64,000 nucleotides of DNA, taken from positions 8,785-72,784 of the forward strand of contig JAICSX010000005.1 in the NCBI GenBank assembly GCA_025936675.1. The letters run 5' to 3'. The notes under the pieces are model-generated. The model was not told the origin of the DNA and made no database searches. It worked only from the letters and a program-made list of their open reading frames with translations. The stretch comes from Sphingomonas sp. GTDB taxonomy: Bacteria > Pseudomonadota > Alphaproteobacteria > Sphingomonadales > Sphingomonadaceae. Positions 23,691 through 32,254 of the stretch are shown piece after piece. The translations under genes were made by a program, and so were the position numbers. The stretch's first letter is position 1. The number at the start of each line of letters is the position of its first letter.

Positions 23691-24030
23691 CTGCGCCGAG
23701 CGAAGGATCTGCCGGTGTTCGTAACCTGGTTAAAACCCGAAGGCCCCAACCCGCTCTCGATCCTGGCTCACCAGCTCAGGCGTCGCTTCCCATCCTGCAA
23801 TTCCCTCTTGCGAGGAGCCCTGCCGGTTTACCAGACTGCGCCTCCCGAAGGTTCGCTTGTCTTTCGACCCGCTGGGCCTGGCGCTCCTGAAACACTCGAT
23901 CCGGAGACCGAATATCTCTCGGGGCCAAAACCGCCCGATGTTCTGCGGCCCTTCTTGGGTCAACCACTCTTGCGTCCCGCTTCGCTCACCGAAATTCCGA
24001 AGAACCCCGGGAGCCGCGTCGCGCTAGAGA
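23652..24030 (-). ncRNA. Candidate structured non-coding RNA
   Basis: The 0.8-kb stretch 23500-24319 has no convincing protein gene. On the minus strand its distal part contains many short hairpins closed by stable tetraloops: TTC-TTCG-GAA, GTC-GAAA-GAC, CCTC-GCAA-GAGG and CTGG-TGAG-CCAG, plus two CC-TTCG-GG loops, and it ends in a strong terminator at 23652-23690. That density of GNRA and UUCG loops is what a folded RNA looks like. A frame of 77-90 codons runs through it but has no good start and unusual composition. I compared it by eye with RNase P, tmRNA, SRP and 6S RNA and found no match. The 5' end is a guess. Confidence 0.3.
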
Positions 24031-24319
24031 AGATTGACTCTTCCGGCGCCTCTTCCCGGCTGACCCCGCTTCCATCTCCGAAGAAACTTCAGCAATGCCT
24101 GCCGGCGGAGATCGGACCTTTGGTCACCTGCCGCATCTTCGTTCCGTTGCCGGCTTTCCGATGAGGCCGGGACCGCCGTCCCGATCACAAAGTCACCATG
24201 CACTTCCGTTCCGAGTCGCAAAAGCAAAATTTTTGGGTCTAAGCCTGTGGATAACGGGGATATCGGGAGCAACCGTGGGAACATTGTCAGATTGCCCGAA
24301 TCGGCCTGTTGGTTCGCTT

Positions 24320-24922
24320 CTAGAAGATTGCCAGCCAGGTTGCGGTCCACGCCATGTCCAAAAGACAAAGCGCAACGACAACCTCATGCACTCGCAGTCG
24401 ACGTGTGAAAATCAGCACGGCAAAGGCGATGAGACACGGAAGGTTGTCCCACTCGCGGATCGCGTAGGCTTTTGCGATCTGCAGCAATCCGGAATTCCCC
24501 CTAGACCTGATCTCAGCGATCTCTCCGCGCAACTGCTGGACCATGACCAGACCGAGTCCGATGAACGCCAGCAACCAGATCTGGCCGGCATTCCGGAGAT
24601 ACCAGGCCTTCAGGTCCAGACCGGCTTCTGGAATGTCGTCCGGAAGCACCGCAGCTGCAAGAAGGAACAAGGCAACTGCAGAGAGCAGGGTCGGCAGGAA
24701 TCCACCCATTGAAAGCGACTTGACCTGCGCAAACCACCAATAGGTTCCCCACCAGAAGTTCACGAGCACCAACAGCATGTAGACGGCGATCGCGGGCACG
24801 AGCCAATACCATTTGATTTTCGCATCAATCCGGACCAGCCGATGGAAGCTGATAAGTAAGTCGGCCACGGCAAGCCCGATGATGATCGAGATGAATACGC
24901 TGACATATTCGCGAACCGTCAT
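24320..24922 (-). CDS. Multi-spanning inner-membrane protein of 200 aa
   Basis: Five to six hydrophobic helices: EYVSVFISIIIGLAVADLLI (about 5-24), YWLVPAIAVYMLLVLVNFWW (about 39-58), FLPTLLSAVALFLLAAAVL (about 75-93), AGQIWLLAFIGLGLVMVQQL (about 112-131), CLIAFAVLIFT and VVVALCLLDMAWTATWLAIF near the end. Polar loops hold conserved-looking His27 and Arg31 (ISFHRLVRI). There is no transporter signature, and the family is not recognised. Single gene, divergent from uvrD, with the gene-free region downstream. Confidence 0.7.
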   Translation of the reverse strand: MTVREYVSVFISIIIGLAVADLLISFHRLVRIDAKIKWYWLVPAIAVYMLLVLVNFWWGTYWWFAQVKSLSMGGFLPTLLSAVALFLLAAAVLPDDIPEAGLDLKAWYLRNAGQIWLLAFIGLGLVMVQQLRGEIAEIRSRGNSGLLQIAKAYAIREWDNLPCLIAFAVLIFTRRLRVHEVVVALCLLDMAWTATWLAIF

Positions 24923-24971
24923 GGCGTTCTCCCGCCCCGTCAGAACACACTTATCACAGCTGTGAAGGCAG

Positions 24972-25007
24972 TTGTTGCAATGCCTTCCGTTCTCTACCTG
25001 TTCGACT
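24972..25007 (+). promoter_or_regulatory. uvrD promoter with LexA (SOS) box
   Basis: The box GTTC-TCTACCT-GTTC (24989-25003) fits the alphaproteobacterial LexA consensus GTTC-N7-GTTC exactly. A possible -35 TTGTTG (24972-24977) and -10 CTACCT (24994-24999) are 16 bases apart, which would place the transcript start at about 25006-25008, at the GTG itself. LexA would cover the -10 region. Confidence 0.7.
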
Positions 25008-27278
25008 GTGCCCGAATCCTCCGCCCCCGCCTCTGAACCCGCCTATCTGCACGGCCTGAACGCACCGCAGCGCGACGCCGTGCTGACGACTGAGGGACCC
25101 ATCCTCGTCCTTGCCGGCGCCGGCACCGGAAAGACCGCGGCGCTTACTGCGCGCCTCGCCCATTTGATCGCCACCAGGAAGGCCTGGCCGAGCCAGATCC
25201 TCAGCGTCACCTTCACCAACAAGGCCGCGCGCGAGATGAAAGAACGTGTCTCATCAATTTCCGGCGGAGCGATCGAGGGCATGCCATGGCTCGGCACCTT
25301 CCATTCGGTCGCCGCGCGGATGCTTCGAAGCCATGCCGAGCTCGTCGGCCTCCAGTCGAACTTCACGATCCTCGACACCGACGACCAGCTCCGGGTCCTG
25401 AAGCAGCTGATCCAGGCGTCCAACCTCGACGAGAAGCGCTGGCCCGCGCGCCAGCTTGCCGGCCTCATCGATCGCTGGAAGAACCGCGGCTGGACCCCAG
25501 CCCAGGTGGACGCCGGCGAGTCTGAAGCGTTCGCCGCGGGCCGGGGCGCCGACCTTTACGCGCAGTACCAAGAACGGCTGCGCACCCTGAACGCCTGCGA
25601 TTTCGGCGACCTGCTGCTCCACATGTTGGTCATCTTTCGGACGAAGCCCGATGTGCTCGACGCCTATCGCGACCGCTTCCGCTACCTGCTCGTCGACGAA
25701 TATCAGGACACGAACCAGGCGCAGTACGAATGGCTGAGGCTTCTTGCCGAGCCGCGCCGCAACCTTTGCTGCGTCGGCGACGACGACCAGTCGATCTATT
25801 CCTGGCGCGGCGCCGAGGTCGCCAACATCCTCCGCTTCGAGAAGGATTTCCCGGGCGCCAAGATCATCCGGCTCGAGCAGAATTACCGCTCGACCAGCCA
25901 CATCCTCGCCGCCGCCGACGGCCTCATCGCGCACAATGCCGGGCGCCTTGGCAAGACTTTGTGGACCGACGCCGGAGACGGCGAGAAGGTCCGGGTCATC
26001 GGCATCTGGGACGGCCCCGAGGAGGCGCGGCGTGTCGGCGAACAGGCCGAGTCCCACATGCGTTCGGGCGGATCGCTCGACGACATCGCGATCCTGGTCC
26101 GGGCGCAATTCCAGACGCGCGAGTTCGAGGAACGCTTCATCGCGATCGGCCTACCGTACCAGATCATCGGCGGTTTCCGCTTTTACGAACGCGCCGAGAT
26201 CCGCGACGCGATCGCCTATCTGCGTCTCATAACCCAGCCGGCCGATGACCTGGCCTTCGAGCGCATCGTCAATCAGCCCAAGCGCGGCCTCGGCGACAAG
26301 GCAGTCGCCGCGATCCACCGCCACGCAAGAGCGATCCAGCAGCCGCTGCTCCTTGCCGCGGCCACATTGTTGGACAGCGACGAGCTGACCCCGCAGGCGC
26401 GCCGAAGCCTCGGCAATTTCGTCGCCGACGTTGCGCGCTGGCGGCAGATGTCGGCCGAGCTCCCGCACCCCGAGCTCGCCCGTATCATGCTCGACGAGAG
26501 CGGCTATACCGCGATGCTCCAGGCCGACCGCTCGGCGGAAAGCGCCGGCCGCCTGGAAAACCTGGCCGAGCTTACGCGCGCGATGGAAGAATATGAATCG
26601 CTCGGCGCGTTCCTCGAGCACGTCAGCCTGGTGATGGACAATGACGAAGCTCGCCAGGGCGACCGAGTCACCATCATGACAATCCACGCCGCCAAGGGAC
26701 TGGAATTCGACATCGTCTATCTCGCCGGCTGGGAGGAAGGCGTTTTCCCGTCGCAGCGCTCGATGGACGAGGGAGGCCTCGCCAGCCTCGAGGAGGAACG
26801 GCGGCTCGCCTATGTCGCGATTACGCGCGCCAGGCGACGCTGCACCATCCTCCACGCCGCCAACCGCCGGATCTACGGGCAGTGGACGAGCTCCATCCCT
26901 TCGCGCTTCCTCGCCGAGCTGCCCAAGGCGCATATTGACGAAGAGACGACGATGACCGGTGGCGAAAGCCTGTGGCGAGCGCAATGGTCGGAGCGGGCCG
27001 ATCCCTTCGCACATGTGGCGCGACCAAGCCGCGGTCCTGGCTGGCAGCGGGCGGCGCGCACGAGCTATAATGCCGAGCCACAGCGCGTGATCGAAGCACG
27101 GGCCTCAGCCGTCAGCCTCGGCAACCAGGGCCGGACCGACCTTTCGCTCGGCCAGCGCGTCTTCCACGGCAAGTTCGGCTACGGGACCATCGCAGCGATC
27201 GAAGGAAACAAGCTCGAAATCGATTTCGAGCATGCCGGCCGCAAGAAGGTGCTCGACAGCTTCGTCAGCGCGTCCTGA
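25008..27278 (+). CDS. uvrD: ATP-dependent DNA helicase UvrD/PcrA
   Basis: A superfamily 1A 3'-5' helicase (756 aa) for nucleotide-excision and mismatch repair and for removing proteins from DNA. Motifs in order: Q-motif LNAPQRDAVL, Walker A AGAGTGKT, Ia SVTFTNKAAREM, II LLVDEYQDTN, III GDDDQSIYSWRGA, IV QNYRS, V TIHAAKGLEF, VI YVAITRARRR. The C-terminus ends in a Tudor-like segment (GQRVFHGKFGYGTI) that can contact RNA polymerase. The GTG at 25008 is chosen for the family N-terminus. No Shine-Dalgarno is seen, so the message may be leaderless. SOS-regulated by position. Confidence 0.95.
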   Translation: MPESSAPASEPAYLHGLNAPQRDAVLTTEGPILVLAGAGTGKTAALTARLAHLIATRKAWPSQILSVTFTNKAAREMKERVSSISGGAIEGMPWLGTFHSVAARMLRSHAELVGLQSNFTILDTDDQLRVLKQLIQASNLDEKRWPARQLAGLIDRWKNRGWTPAQVDAGESEAFAAGRGADLYAQYQERLRTLNACDFGDLLLHMLVIFRTKPDVLDAYRDRFRYLLVDEYQDTNQAQYEWLRLLAEPRRNLCCVGDDDQSIYSWRGAEVANILRFEKDFPGAKIIRLEQNYRSTSHILAAADGLIAHNAGRLGKTLWTDAGDGEKVRVIGIWDGPEEARRVGEQAESHMRSGGSLDDIAILVRAQFQTREFEERFIAIGLPYQIIGGFRFYERAEIRDAIAYLRLITQPADDLAFERIVNQPKRGLGDKAVAAIHRHARAIQQPLLLAAATLLDSDELTPQARRSLGNFVADVARWRQMSAELPHPELARIMLDESGYTAMLQADRSAESAGRLENLAELTRAMEEYESLGAFLEHVSLVMDNDEARQGDRVTIMTIHAAKGLEFDIVYLAGWEEGVFPSQRSMDEGGLASLEEERRLAYVAITRARRRCTILHAANRRIYGQWTSSIPSRFLAELPKAHIDEETTMTGGESLWRAQWSERADPFAHVARPSRGPGWQRAARTSYNAEPQRVIEARASAVSLGNQGRTDLSLGQRVFHGKFGYGTIAAIEGNKLEIDFEHAGRKKVLDSFVSAS

Positions 27279-27284
27279 AGCCGC

Positions 27285-27998
27285 CTAACAGCGCATCCCC
27301 ATCGGCAGCTCCTTCGACAGGCTGGGCTCTGCGCCCGGCCGCTCGCCGACGCGGTCGAACCATGCCTGGAGCCGCGCGAGATCGTCGGGAATCGCCTGTC
27401 CGACCGACCTCAGCTGATCGATGTAGGAATAGAGGCAGATATCGGCGGTCGTGAAGCGATCGCCGACAAGCCACGGCTCGTTCATTACGCCGTCGAGCCA
27501 GCGCATGCCGGTCCGTGCGATCTCCTTCTGCGCCTCGGCCTGCTCAGGGTAGCATTTGATGCGCGTCTTAAAGAGCCCGAGCCCCTCTCCGTAATAGAAG
27601 CCGAGCACCATCGGGCGGCAGATGCCGATCTCGACCCGGCGCCACCACATCCGCGTCACGGCCCTCTCCTCCGGAGTCGAACCGATCAGGGGCGGTTCGG
27701 GATGAAGCTCCTCCAAATATTCCATGATCGCGGCGGTCTCGCTGATGAAAGTCCCGTCGGACAGCTCGAGAGCCGGGAGCTGGGCCGCCGGATTCTTTTG
27801 GAGATATTCGTCACGCCGGTTTTCCGCGCCGATCAGGTCCACCTCCTGTCGCGGCAGGTCGATCCCCTTCTCGATGAAATAGAAACGGACCATCCGCGGG
27901 TTCATTCCGACGCTGTTGTAGAAGCGAACTGGAGTTGCCCCGCCGGTTGCTCGCGAATGTGTCGGCTGCGGCTGTGCGAGTGTTGGAGCTTCGATCAT
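27285..27998 (-). CDS. Glutathione S-transferase family protein
   Basis: A 237-aa GST with an N-terminal extension of about 22 residues before the thioredoxin-like domain (VRFYNSVGMNPRMVRFYFIE; cis-Pro in AQLPALEL; SETAAIMEYLEEL) and a helical C-terminal domain with GDRFTTADICLYSYIDQL. The SNPRMV-type active-site loop (here GMNPRMV) suggests a beta- or theta-like bacterial class. GGAGGG lies seven bases before the ATG at 27998. Ends seven bases from the uvrD stop. The substrate is unknown. Confidence 0.9.
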   Translation of the reverse strand: MIEAPTLAQPQPTHSRATGGATPVRFYNSVGMNPRMVRFYFIEKGIDLPRQEVDLIGAENRRDEYLQKNPAAQLPALELSDGTFISETAAIMEYLEELHPEPPLIGSTPEERAVTRMWWRRVEIGICRPMVLGFYYGEGLGLFKTRIKCYPEQAEAQKEIARTGMRWLDGVMNEPWLVGDRFTTADICLYSYIDQLRSVGQAIPDDLARLQAWFDRVGERPGAEPSLSKELPMGMRC

Positions 27999-28157
27999 GT
28001 GACGGCCCTCCGATTACGGTTTGCTCGTCCCCGGTCCCCGACCGTGTTGCCCCTTTCCGGCTCGCGGGATCGAAGGCGATCGCGCCAATAGCAGTTTATG
28101 CGATCCACCGCACGTGATTCAGCGGCATGACGACTGCACCGACGAAGACACGCATCG

Positions 28158-28793
28158 CTAGTTGGCGACGCTCCTGACGATCCCGCGAACCCAGGGGATG
28201 ATCGACGTCCAGCTGAGTTCCTCGAGCAGTTCGATGCCGGCGAGCTTGTCGCGGCGCCACACGACTTCTCCCGAGGGGATGTTGATCGAGCTGACGAACA
28301 GCGAAACGAAGGTACCGATCGGCGGCAGCTCGTCGCCCTCGATCTGCGCTCCGCGCGAAGAGATATTCCGCAAGGTGGCGGGCCAGAGATTGCCGCCGAA
28401 CTTGATGTGGACCGCGCTTCGGACCTCGAGGCGCGGCATGGTCCGCCGCTCCGGAGTCTGGCTGACGAGCTGACGGTTCAACAAGGCGACGATATCGACG
28501 CAATCGTCGAAGCGGACGCCGAGCTCATCGCGGCCGGTCCAGGCGACCTTCCCCGGCGCGCGCTGCCCGTTTGCCAGCTCGACCGTGATGGAATCGCCGA
28601 GCGCCGGCTCGAGCTCGCTGCCGACGGTAACTCCAAGCGCGGAGATCTTGCGGATCGAGCATTCCCGCCGCGATCCGGCATGATGGATGGCGCCGAGATC
28701 GAACGGGCCTTTGACGCCGAGCGCAGGCGCGTCGTCGGGCCATGGGAGTCGGTCTCCCACGACAAAGGTCGTGACTGACGCTGCTTCAGTCAT
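28158..28793 (-). CDS. PilZ-domain c-di-GMP-binding protein
   Basis: A 211-aa protein with two beta-barrel halves. The second (about residues 115-200) is a canonical PilZ domain: RTMPR (Arg117, Arg121) supplies the RxxxR motif and NISSRG (Asn143, Ser145, Gly148) the (D/N)xSxxG motif, so it should bind c-di-GMP. The first half (about 40-105, RRECSIRKISALGV, GKVAWTGRDELGVRF) has the fold but incomplete motifs and is probably a non-binding PilZ-like domain. Two GGDEF-EAL proteins are encoded at 45-51 kb. The output of this effector is unknown. Confidence 0.85.
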   Translation of the reverse strand: MTEAASVTTFVVGDRLPWPDDAPALGVKGPFDLGAIHHAGSRRECSIRKISALGVTVGSELEPALGDSITVELANGQRAPGKVAWTGRDELGVRFDDCVDIVALLNRQLVSQTPERRTMPRLEVRSAVHIKFGGNLWPATLRNISSRGAQIEGDELPPIGTFVSLFVSSINIPSGEVVWRRDKLAGIELLEELSWTSIIPWVRGIVRSVAN

Positions 28794-28929
28794 TCATCAT
28801 CCAGGCACGTCCCAGGATAGAAGGTGAAGGCCGTTGCCCTAACAAGTCGCTAACGAGCCACTGGATTTCCACATCGCAATTGAACCGCTCACCGCCTAGA
28901 ATCACACGAGCAGACGGGGAGTTTCGCCC

Positions 28930-29427
28930 ATGAAAATGTTCTTGGCCTTCATCGTCGGGTTGATCGCTGCTCCTGTCCTCTTTGTGCTTGCCGCCATGGC
29001 CGGCTGGCTGCCGAGCAACTCCAGCTCCGAACCGCCGAAATGGGAAAGCTCGATCGGTATGCGGGCGCTCGACGCGTCGCTCGAGCAACGGTCGGACGGT
29101 CTCAAGAACCCGATTGCTGCAAACGACGCTGCGGCGCAGGCCGCCGGCGGCAAGATCTATTCGGACAATTGCGCGGGCTGTCACGGCAGCGCGAAAGGGC
29201 CGAGCAGTTTCGGATCGGGCTTTTATCCGCGGGTCCCGCAATTCTTCCAGGAAGGTGCGGACGTCAATCCGAACGAAGCCTATGCCGCCATCCGCGACGG
29301 GGTCCGTTATTCAGGCATGCCCGCCTGGCAAAATCAGCTGAACGACCAGCAAATGTGGCAGGTCGCCAGTTTCGTAGCCGCAATCAAAGGGCCGGGCGGC
29401 AAGAAGATGGACATGGACAAGGATTGA
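28930..29427 (+). CDS. Class I c-type cytochrome, membrane-anchored or secreted
   Basis: A 165-aa protein with an N-terminal hydrophobic segment (FLAFIVGLIAAPVLFVLAAMAGW, within residues 4-26) that acts as signal anchor. The heme-binding motif CAGCH is at residues 81-85 and the likely axial Met at 130 (RYSGMPAW). A GGGGAG Shine-Dalgarno precedes the ATG. The short Lys/Asp-rich end suggests docking to a partner. No oxidase or reductase gene is adjacent. Confidence 0.88.
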   Translation: MKMFLAFIVGLIAAPVLFVLAAMAGWLPSNSSSEPPKWESSIGMRALDASLEQRSDGLKNPIAANDAAAQAAGGKIYSDNCAGCHGSAKGPSSFGSGFYPRVPQFFQEGADVNPNEAYAAIRDGVRYSGMPAWQNQLNDQQMWQVASFVAAIKGPGGKKMDMDKD

Positions 29428-29478
29428 CCGCCGGCTGAGGACGGCCCGCTCACGCGAGCCGCCCCGCCTTTTTCATAC

Positions 29479-30327
29479 TTAGGACCTGTCTGCCGTCCAG
29501 GTCGTCTTCGAACCGTTGCGCGGATCCACAGAGACAAGCGTCAACTTGCCGTCGGACCCAAGGGTGAATGTCGTTACGTTCACCACTTTCCCGCCTGCCG
29601 TATCGGTTTCCTGATAGCTGTTGTCGGACAGCTTCTTCACCGATGCGGTCGCACCCGCAGGATCGCCCTTGATCGGCGTCGGCGTGCCGTCGAGCTTGGC
29701 ATCGTAGCTGACGCCGGTCGGGGAGCTCATATGCAGCGCGTCGGCGTCCGCCTTCAACGTGAGCGTGATCGCCTCCTGATTGACGCTCGCGATCTTTGCC
29801 GGCGTCCACGAGCCTGACAGCGCGTGCGACCCTGCCGGGCCGCTGGCGGTGCGGGTCTCCTCAAAGGAGCCGGTATTCGCTTTTGCGTTAGCGACAGACG
29901 TGTCGGTCCAATTGATCGTCAGAGTCTTATCGTCGCCTGAAACCGTCATCGTCGAATGGCCCGTCTCGCGGCCCTTGAGCTTCGTCGACATCTCGACCGT
30001 CTTGGGATCGACGACCTTGACGGATTCCTCGTCATAGTAAGCGTGATTGGCCACGGGATGATAAGCACCATCAGCTGCAAGCGATACCGGCGGGATGCAC
30101 GACTTGCAGTCGTACTTGCCGTTCTGCAGCAGGAATTGGTCCGGCTTCTGCTCGAATTTGACGCTGCTCACGTCGCCTTTCCAGGTGCCGTCGATGCTAC
30201 CGGCGGCAGCCGTCGCCGTCGAGTTCGCACTTGCGTTGCCGTCATTCGTCGCCGTGTTCATCTGCTTGCAGCCGGCGATCGCAATCAATGAAACTGCGGC
30301 AAGCGTTGCGATGGTCGTTTTATTCAT
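29479..30327 (-). CDS. Putative lipoprotein of 282 aa
   Basis: Signal peptide with lipobox IAGC (lipidated Cys at about residue 20; MNKTTIATLAAVSLIAIAGC) followed by an Asn/Thr/Ala linker of about 30 residues. The rest is beta-rich with regular GTWKGDVSSVKF-, TLTINWTD- and TLTLKADADALH-like strands and looks like a lipocalin-type or stacked-sheet domain. KYDCKSCIPP holds a CxxC that might bind a metal or form a disulfide. The ATG at 30327 follows GGGGGAG. Probably periplasm-facing; family not recognised. Confidence 0.7.
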   Translation of the reverse strand: MNKTTIATLAAVSLIAIAGCKQMNTATNDGNASANSTATAAAGSIDGTWKGDVSSVKFEQKPDQFLLQNGKYDCKSCIPPVSLAADGAYHPVANHAYYDEESVKVVDPKTVEMSTKLKGRETGHSTMTVSGDDKTLTINWTDTSVANAKANTGSFEETRTASGPAGSHALSGSWTPAKIASVNQEAITLTLKADADALHMSSPTGVSYDAKLDGTPTPIKGDPAGATASVKKLSDNSYQETDTAGGKVVNVTTFTLGSDGKLTLVSVDPRNGSKTTWTADRS

Positions 30328-30487
30328 GCCCAACTCCCCCTTTGAGTGCGGCAACCCCGACACTTCGCGGGCCTGTTGCCGGGCGGCGCCGTCGACCGAA
30401 GGTCGGGCGGAGTCGTCGGACGCGCAATCAATCACCGGAAACAGCAATAAGCAATAGGGGGAATTGAACGCGAATTTAACGCTCGGG

Positions 30488-31324
30488 CTAAACCTCTTCC
30501 TTCACCTGCGCATGGTTGAGCAGCGCAACGAACACGACGCCGCCCACCGAATTGCCGATGAAAGCGGGGACGAGGAAGCCGAGCAGATAATCGTCCCAGC
30601 CGATCGCGCCTTTCATGGCCGCGAGACCCGTTTCGACGGACCCGGCGATGACATGGCTGAAATGCGCGACCCCGATCAGCCAGGTCACGGCAATGATGAC
30701 GAAGAAGCGGGTTCCGGCGGCTGCCGGCATCAGCCACACCATCAAAGCGATCAGCCAACCGGCGAACAACGCCTTCACCAGCACTGCGAGAAAACCGGGC
30801 GCCGCTGCGTTCACACCAAGCGTCGTGAAGCTCTGGATCGCATCGGCGGGAAACAAGCCCGGAAGGTTCACCGCTGCAGCGAAGAACAAGGTTGCGAGGA
30901 TGTTCGCCGCAAAAACAATCGCCCAGTAGCGCGCCACGCTTCCTACAAGATGCGTGCCGTAGAGGATCGGGAGCATGACCGTCAGCGTCGTCTCGGTGAA
31001 GAGTTGCTGGCGCCCCATCGTGACGAACACGAAGCCGAGCGTGTAGCCAAAGCTCGCAACGAGATCACGCCACGGGGCATCTGGGAGCTTGGCCTCCAGC
31101 AGCCCCTGGGCGAGCATCGAGGCGCCCATCGTCAGGCCGGCAGCAAGGCCAGACCAGGCAACGGACGAGGATGGCCGCTCGAGCTCCTCCGTTCCCTCAA
31201 GCCGGATCGCCTCATGAACTACCTTGGCCGAGGTGCTGGAGCGGTCGTCGGCCTCTTCGATCTCGCGGTCGGAGAGAGGCGACCGCTCCTTTTCGCGCCT
31301 GACCATTTGTTCGCGGTTTACCAT
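30488..31324 (-). CDS. Formate/nitrite transporter family channel
   Basis: A 278-aa FNT-family inner-membrane protein with six helices after an unusually long, charged cytoplasmic N-terminus of about 55 residues. Signatures: SGLAAGLTMGASML in helix 1, GRQQLFTETTLTVMLP (family loop region), AGWLIALMVWLMPAAAG, and HFSHVIAGSVETGLAA. The long charged N-terminus resembles the YfdC subgroup, whose substrate is uncertain, rather than FocA or NirC. No nitrite or formate enzyme genes are adjacent. Confidence 0.88.
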   Translation of the reverse strand: MVNREQMVRREKERSPLSDREIEEADDRSSTSAKVVHEAIRLEGTEELERPSSSVAWSGLAAGLTMGASMLAQGLLEAKLPDAPWRDLVASFGYTLGFVFVTMGRQQLFTETTLTVMLPILYGTHLVGSVARYWAIVFAANILATLFFAAAVNLPGLFPADAIQSFTTLGVNAAAPGFLAVLVKALFAGWLIALMVWLMPAAAGTRFFVIIAVTWLIGVAHFSHVIAGSVETGLAAMKGAIGWDDYLLGFLVPAFIGNSVGGVVFVALLNHAQVKEEV

Positions 31325-31504
31325 CGACGGTGCCCAACGCCGCTTCAGCAGCCAAGCTCCAACGGCTTTGGACGGATAGTGAAAATGCTGCCGAACCGAG
31401 GGTCTTCAGCGATCTCCGGATAGAGAAACAGCCGAAAATTGGGGAACCCGACTCGGCCGCGATGCATTTTCGAGGCAAAAGTCAATAGCCAATTCAGGTG
31501 TGAA

Positions 31505-32059
31505 ATGAAGCGTTTAGCTACCGTGCTGGCGCTGGTGGGAACGTGCGTACTCGCGACTACAGTCGACGTAACGCCGGCATCGGCGCTCGAAACCTATGAA
31601 GCTCAAATGCAGGCAAGCGACGCCGCGTCGCAGGCGCGCCTCGACATGATCGAAGCCTTCGGCCCGAAGGAGCTCCGCCCCGGACAATATGTCTGGCGCG
31701 ACGTTCCAGACGACGCAGGGCCCGAGCGCGTGGTCATCAGCCTCTCCGACCAGATGGCCTACATCTATCGTGGCGATACGATCATGGCCGCGACGACCAT
31801 CTCTAGCGGGCGTGACGACAAGCCGACTCCGAGCGGGATCTTTTCGGTCCTGAACAAGACGCCGATGTATCGGTCGAAGAAATACGACAATGCACCAATG
31901 CCCTATGCGGAGTTCTTCGAACCGCATGGCATTGCACTTCATGCCGGCTATGTCGGCGAAGAGCCAAACAGCCACGGCTGTGTGCATCTACCGACGGCGT
32001 TCGCGAAGAAGCTCTACAGCATCACGGACGTCGGAACGCCGGTCATAATCGGCGCGTAA
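31505..32059 (+). CDS. L,D-transpeptidase, short YkuD form
   Basis: A 184-aa secreted enzyme with a signal peptide (LATVLALVGTCVLATTVDVTP, about residues 4-24) and a single YkuD domain: PERVVISLSDQMAYIYRG at the start, SSGRDDKPTPSGIFSVL, then HAGYVGEEPNSHGCVHLP with catalytic His and Cys. It is shorter than its neighbours at 9.2 and 32.3 kb, lacking the helical scaffold. The ATG at 31505 follows CAGGTG. Adjacent to the long L,D-transpeptidase at 32255, suggesting related roles in envelope crosslinking. Confidence 0.88.
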   Translation: MKRLATVLALVGTCVLATTVDVTPASALETYEAQMQASDAASQARLDMIEAFGPKELRPGQYVWRDVPDDAGPERVVISLSDQMAYIYRGDTIMAATTISSGRDDKPTPSGIFSVLNKTPMYRSKKYDNAPMPYAEFFEPHGIALHAGYVGEEPNSHGCVHLPTAFAKKLYSITDVGTPVIIGA

Positions 32060-32067
32060 ACCGCCGA

Positions 32068-32091
32068 GGGCCGCGCGGACACGCGCGGCCC
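32068..32091 (+). terminator. Hairpin after the short L,D-transpeptidase
   Basis: A perfect 10-bp stem GGGCCGCGCG/CGCGCGGCCC with a GACA loop, eight bases after the stop. No T-run follows, so it may be an imperfect terminator or an RNA-stabilising hairpin. Confidence 0.5.
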
Positions 32092-32254
32092 CAGTCCCTT
32101 CCCGGGCAAGCGCCTGCGACTCGAGTCGCGAGTCCCGAAGCTGAACAGTCGTCCAGGGGCCTGCGCTTGTCTCGAAAATGTCAATACTTATTTTGAACCC
32201 GAATGGCCGCTTCCGCGTTGTGACGGCAAAGAGAAATTTAGAAAGTTTCTGAAC

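Noticed and set aside
23574..24164. A 196-codon plus-strand frame in the gene-free gap
   Set aside because: No Shine-Dalgarno, strongly Pro/Leu/Arg-biased, and it reads through the terminator hairpin; the minus-strand structure explains the region better.
24246..24254. A consensus DnaA box (TGTGGATAA)
   Set aside because: Only a single copy; about one chance occurrence every 130 kb is expected, and nothing else suggests an origin.
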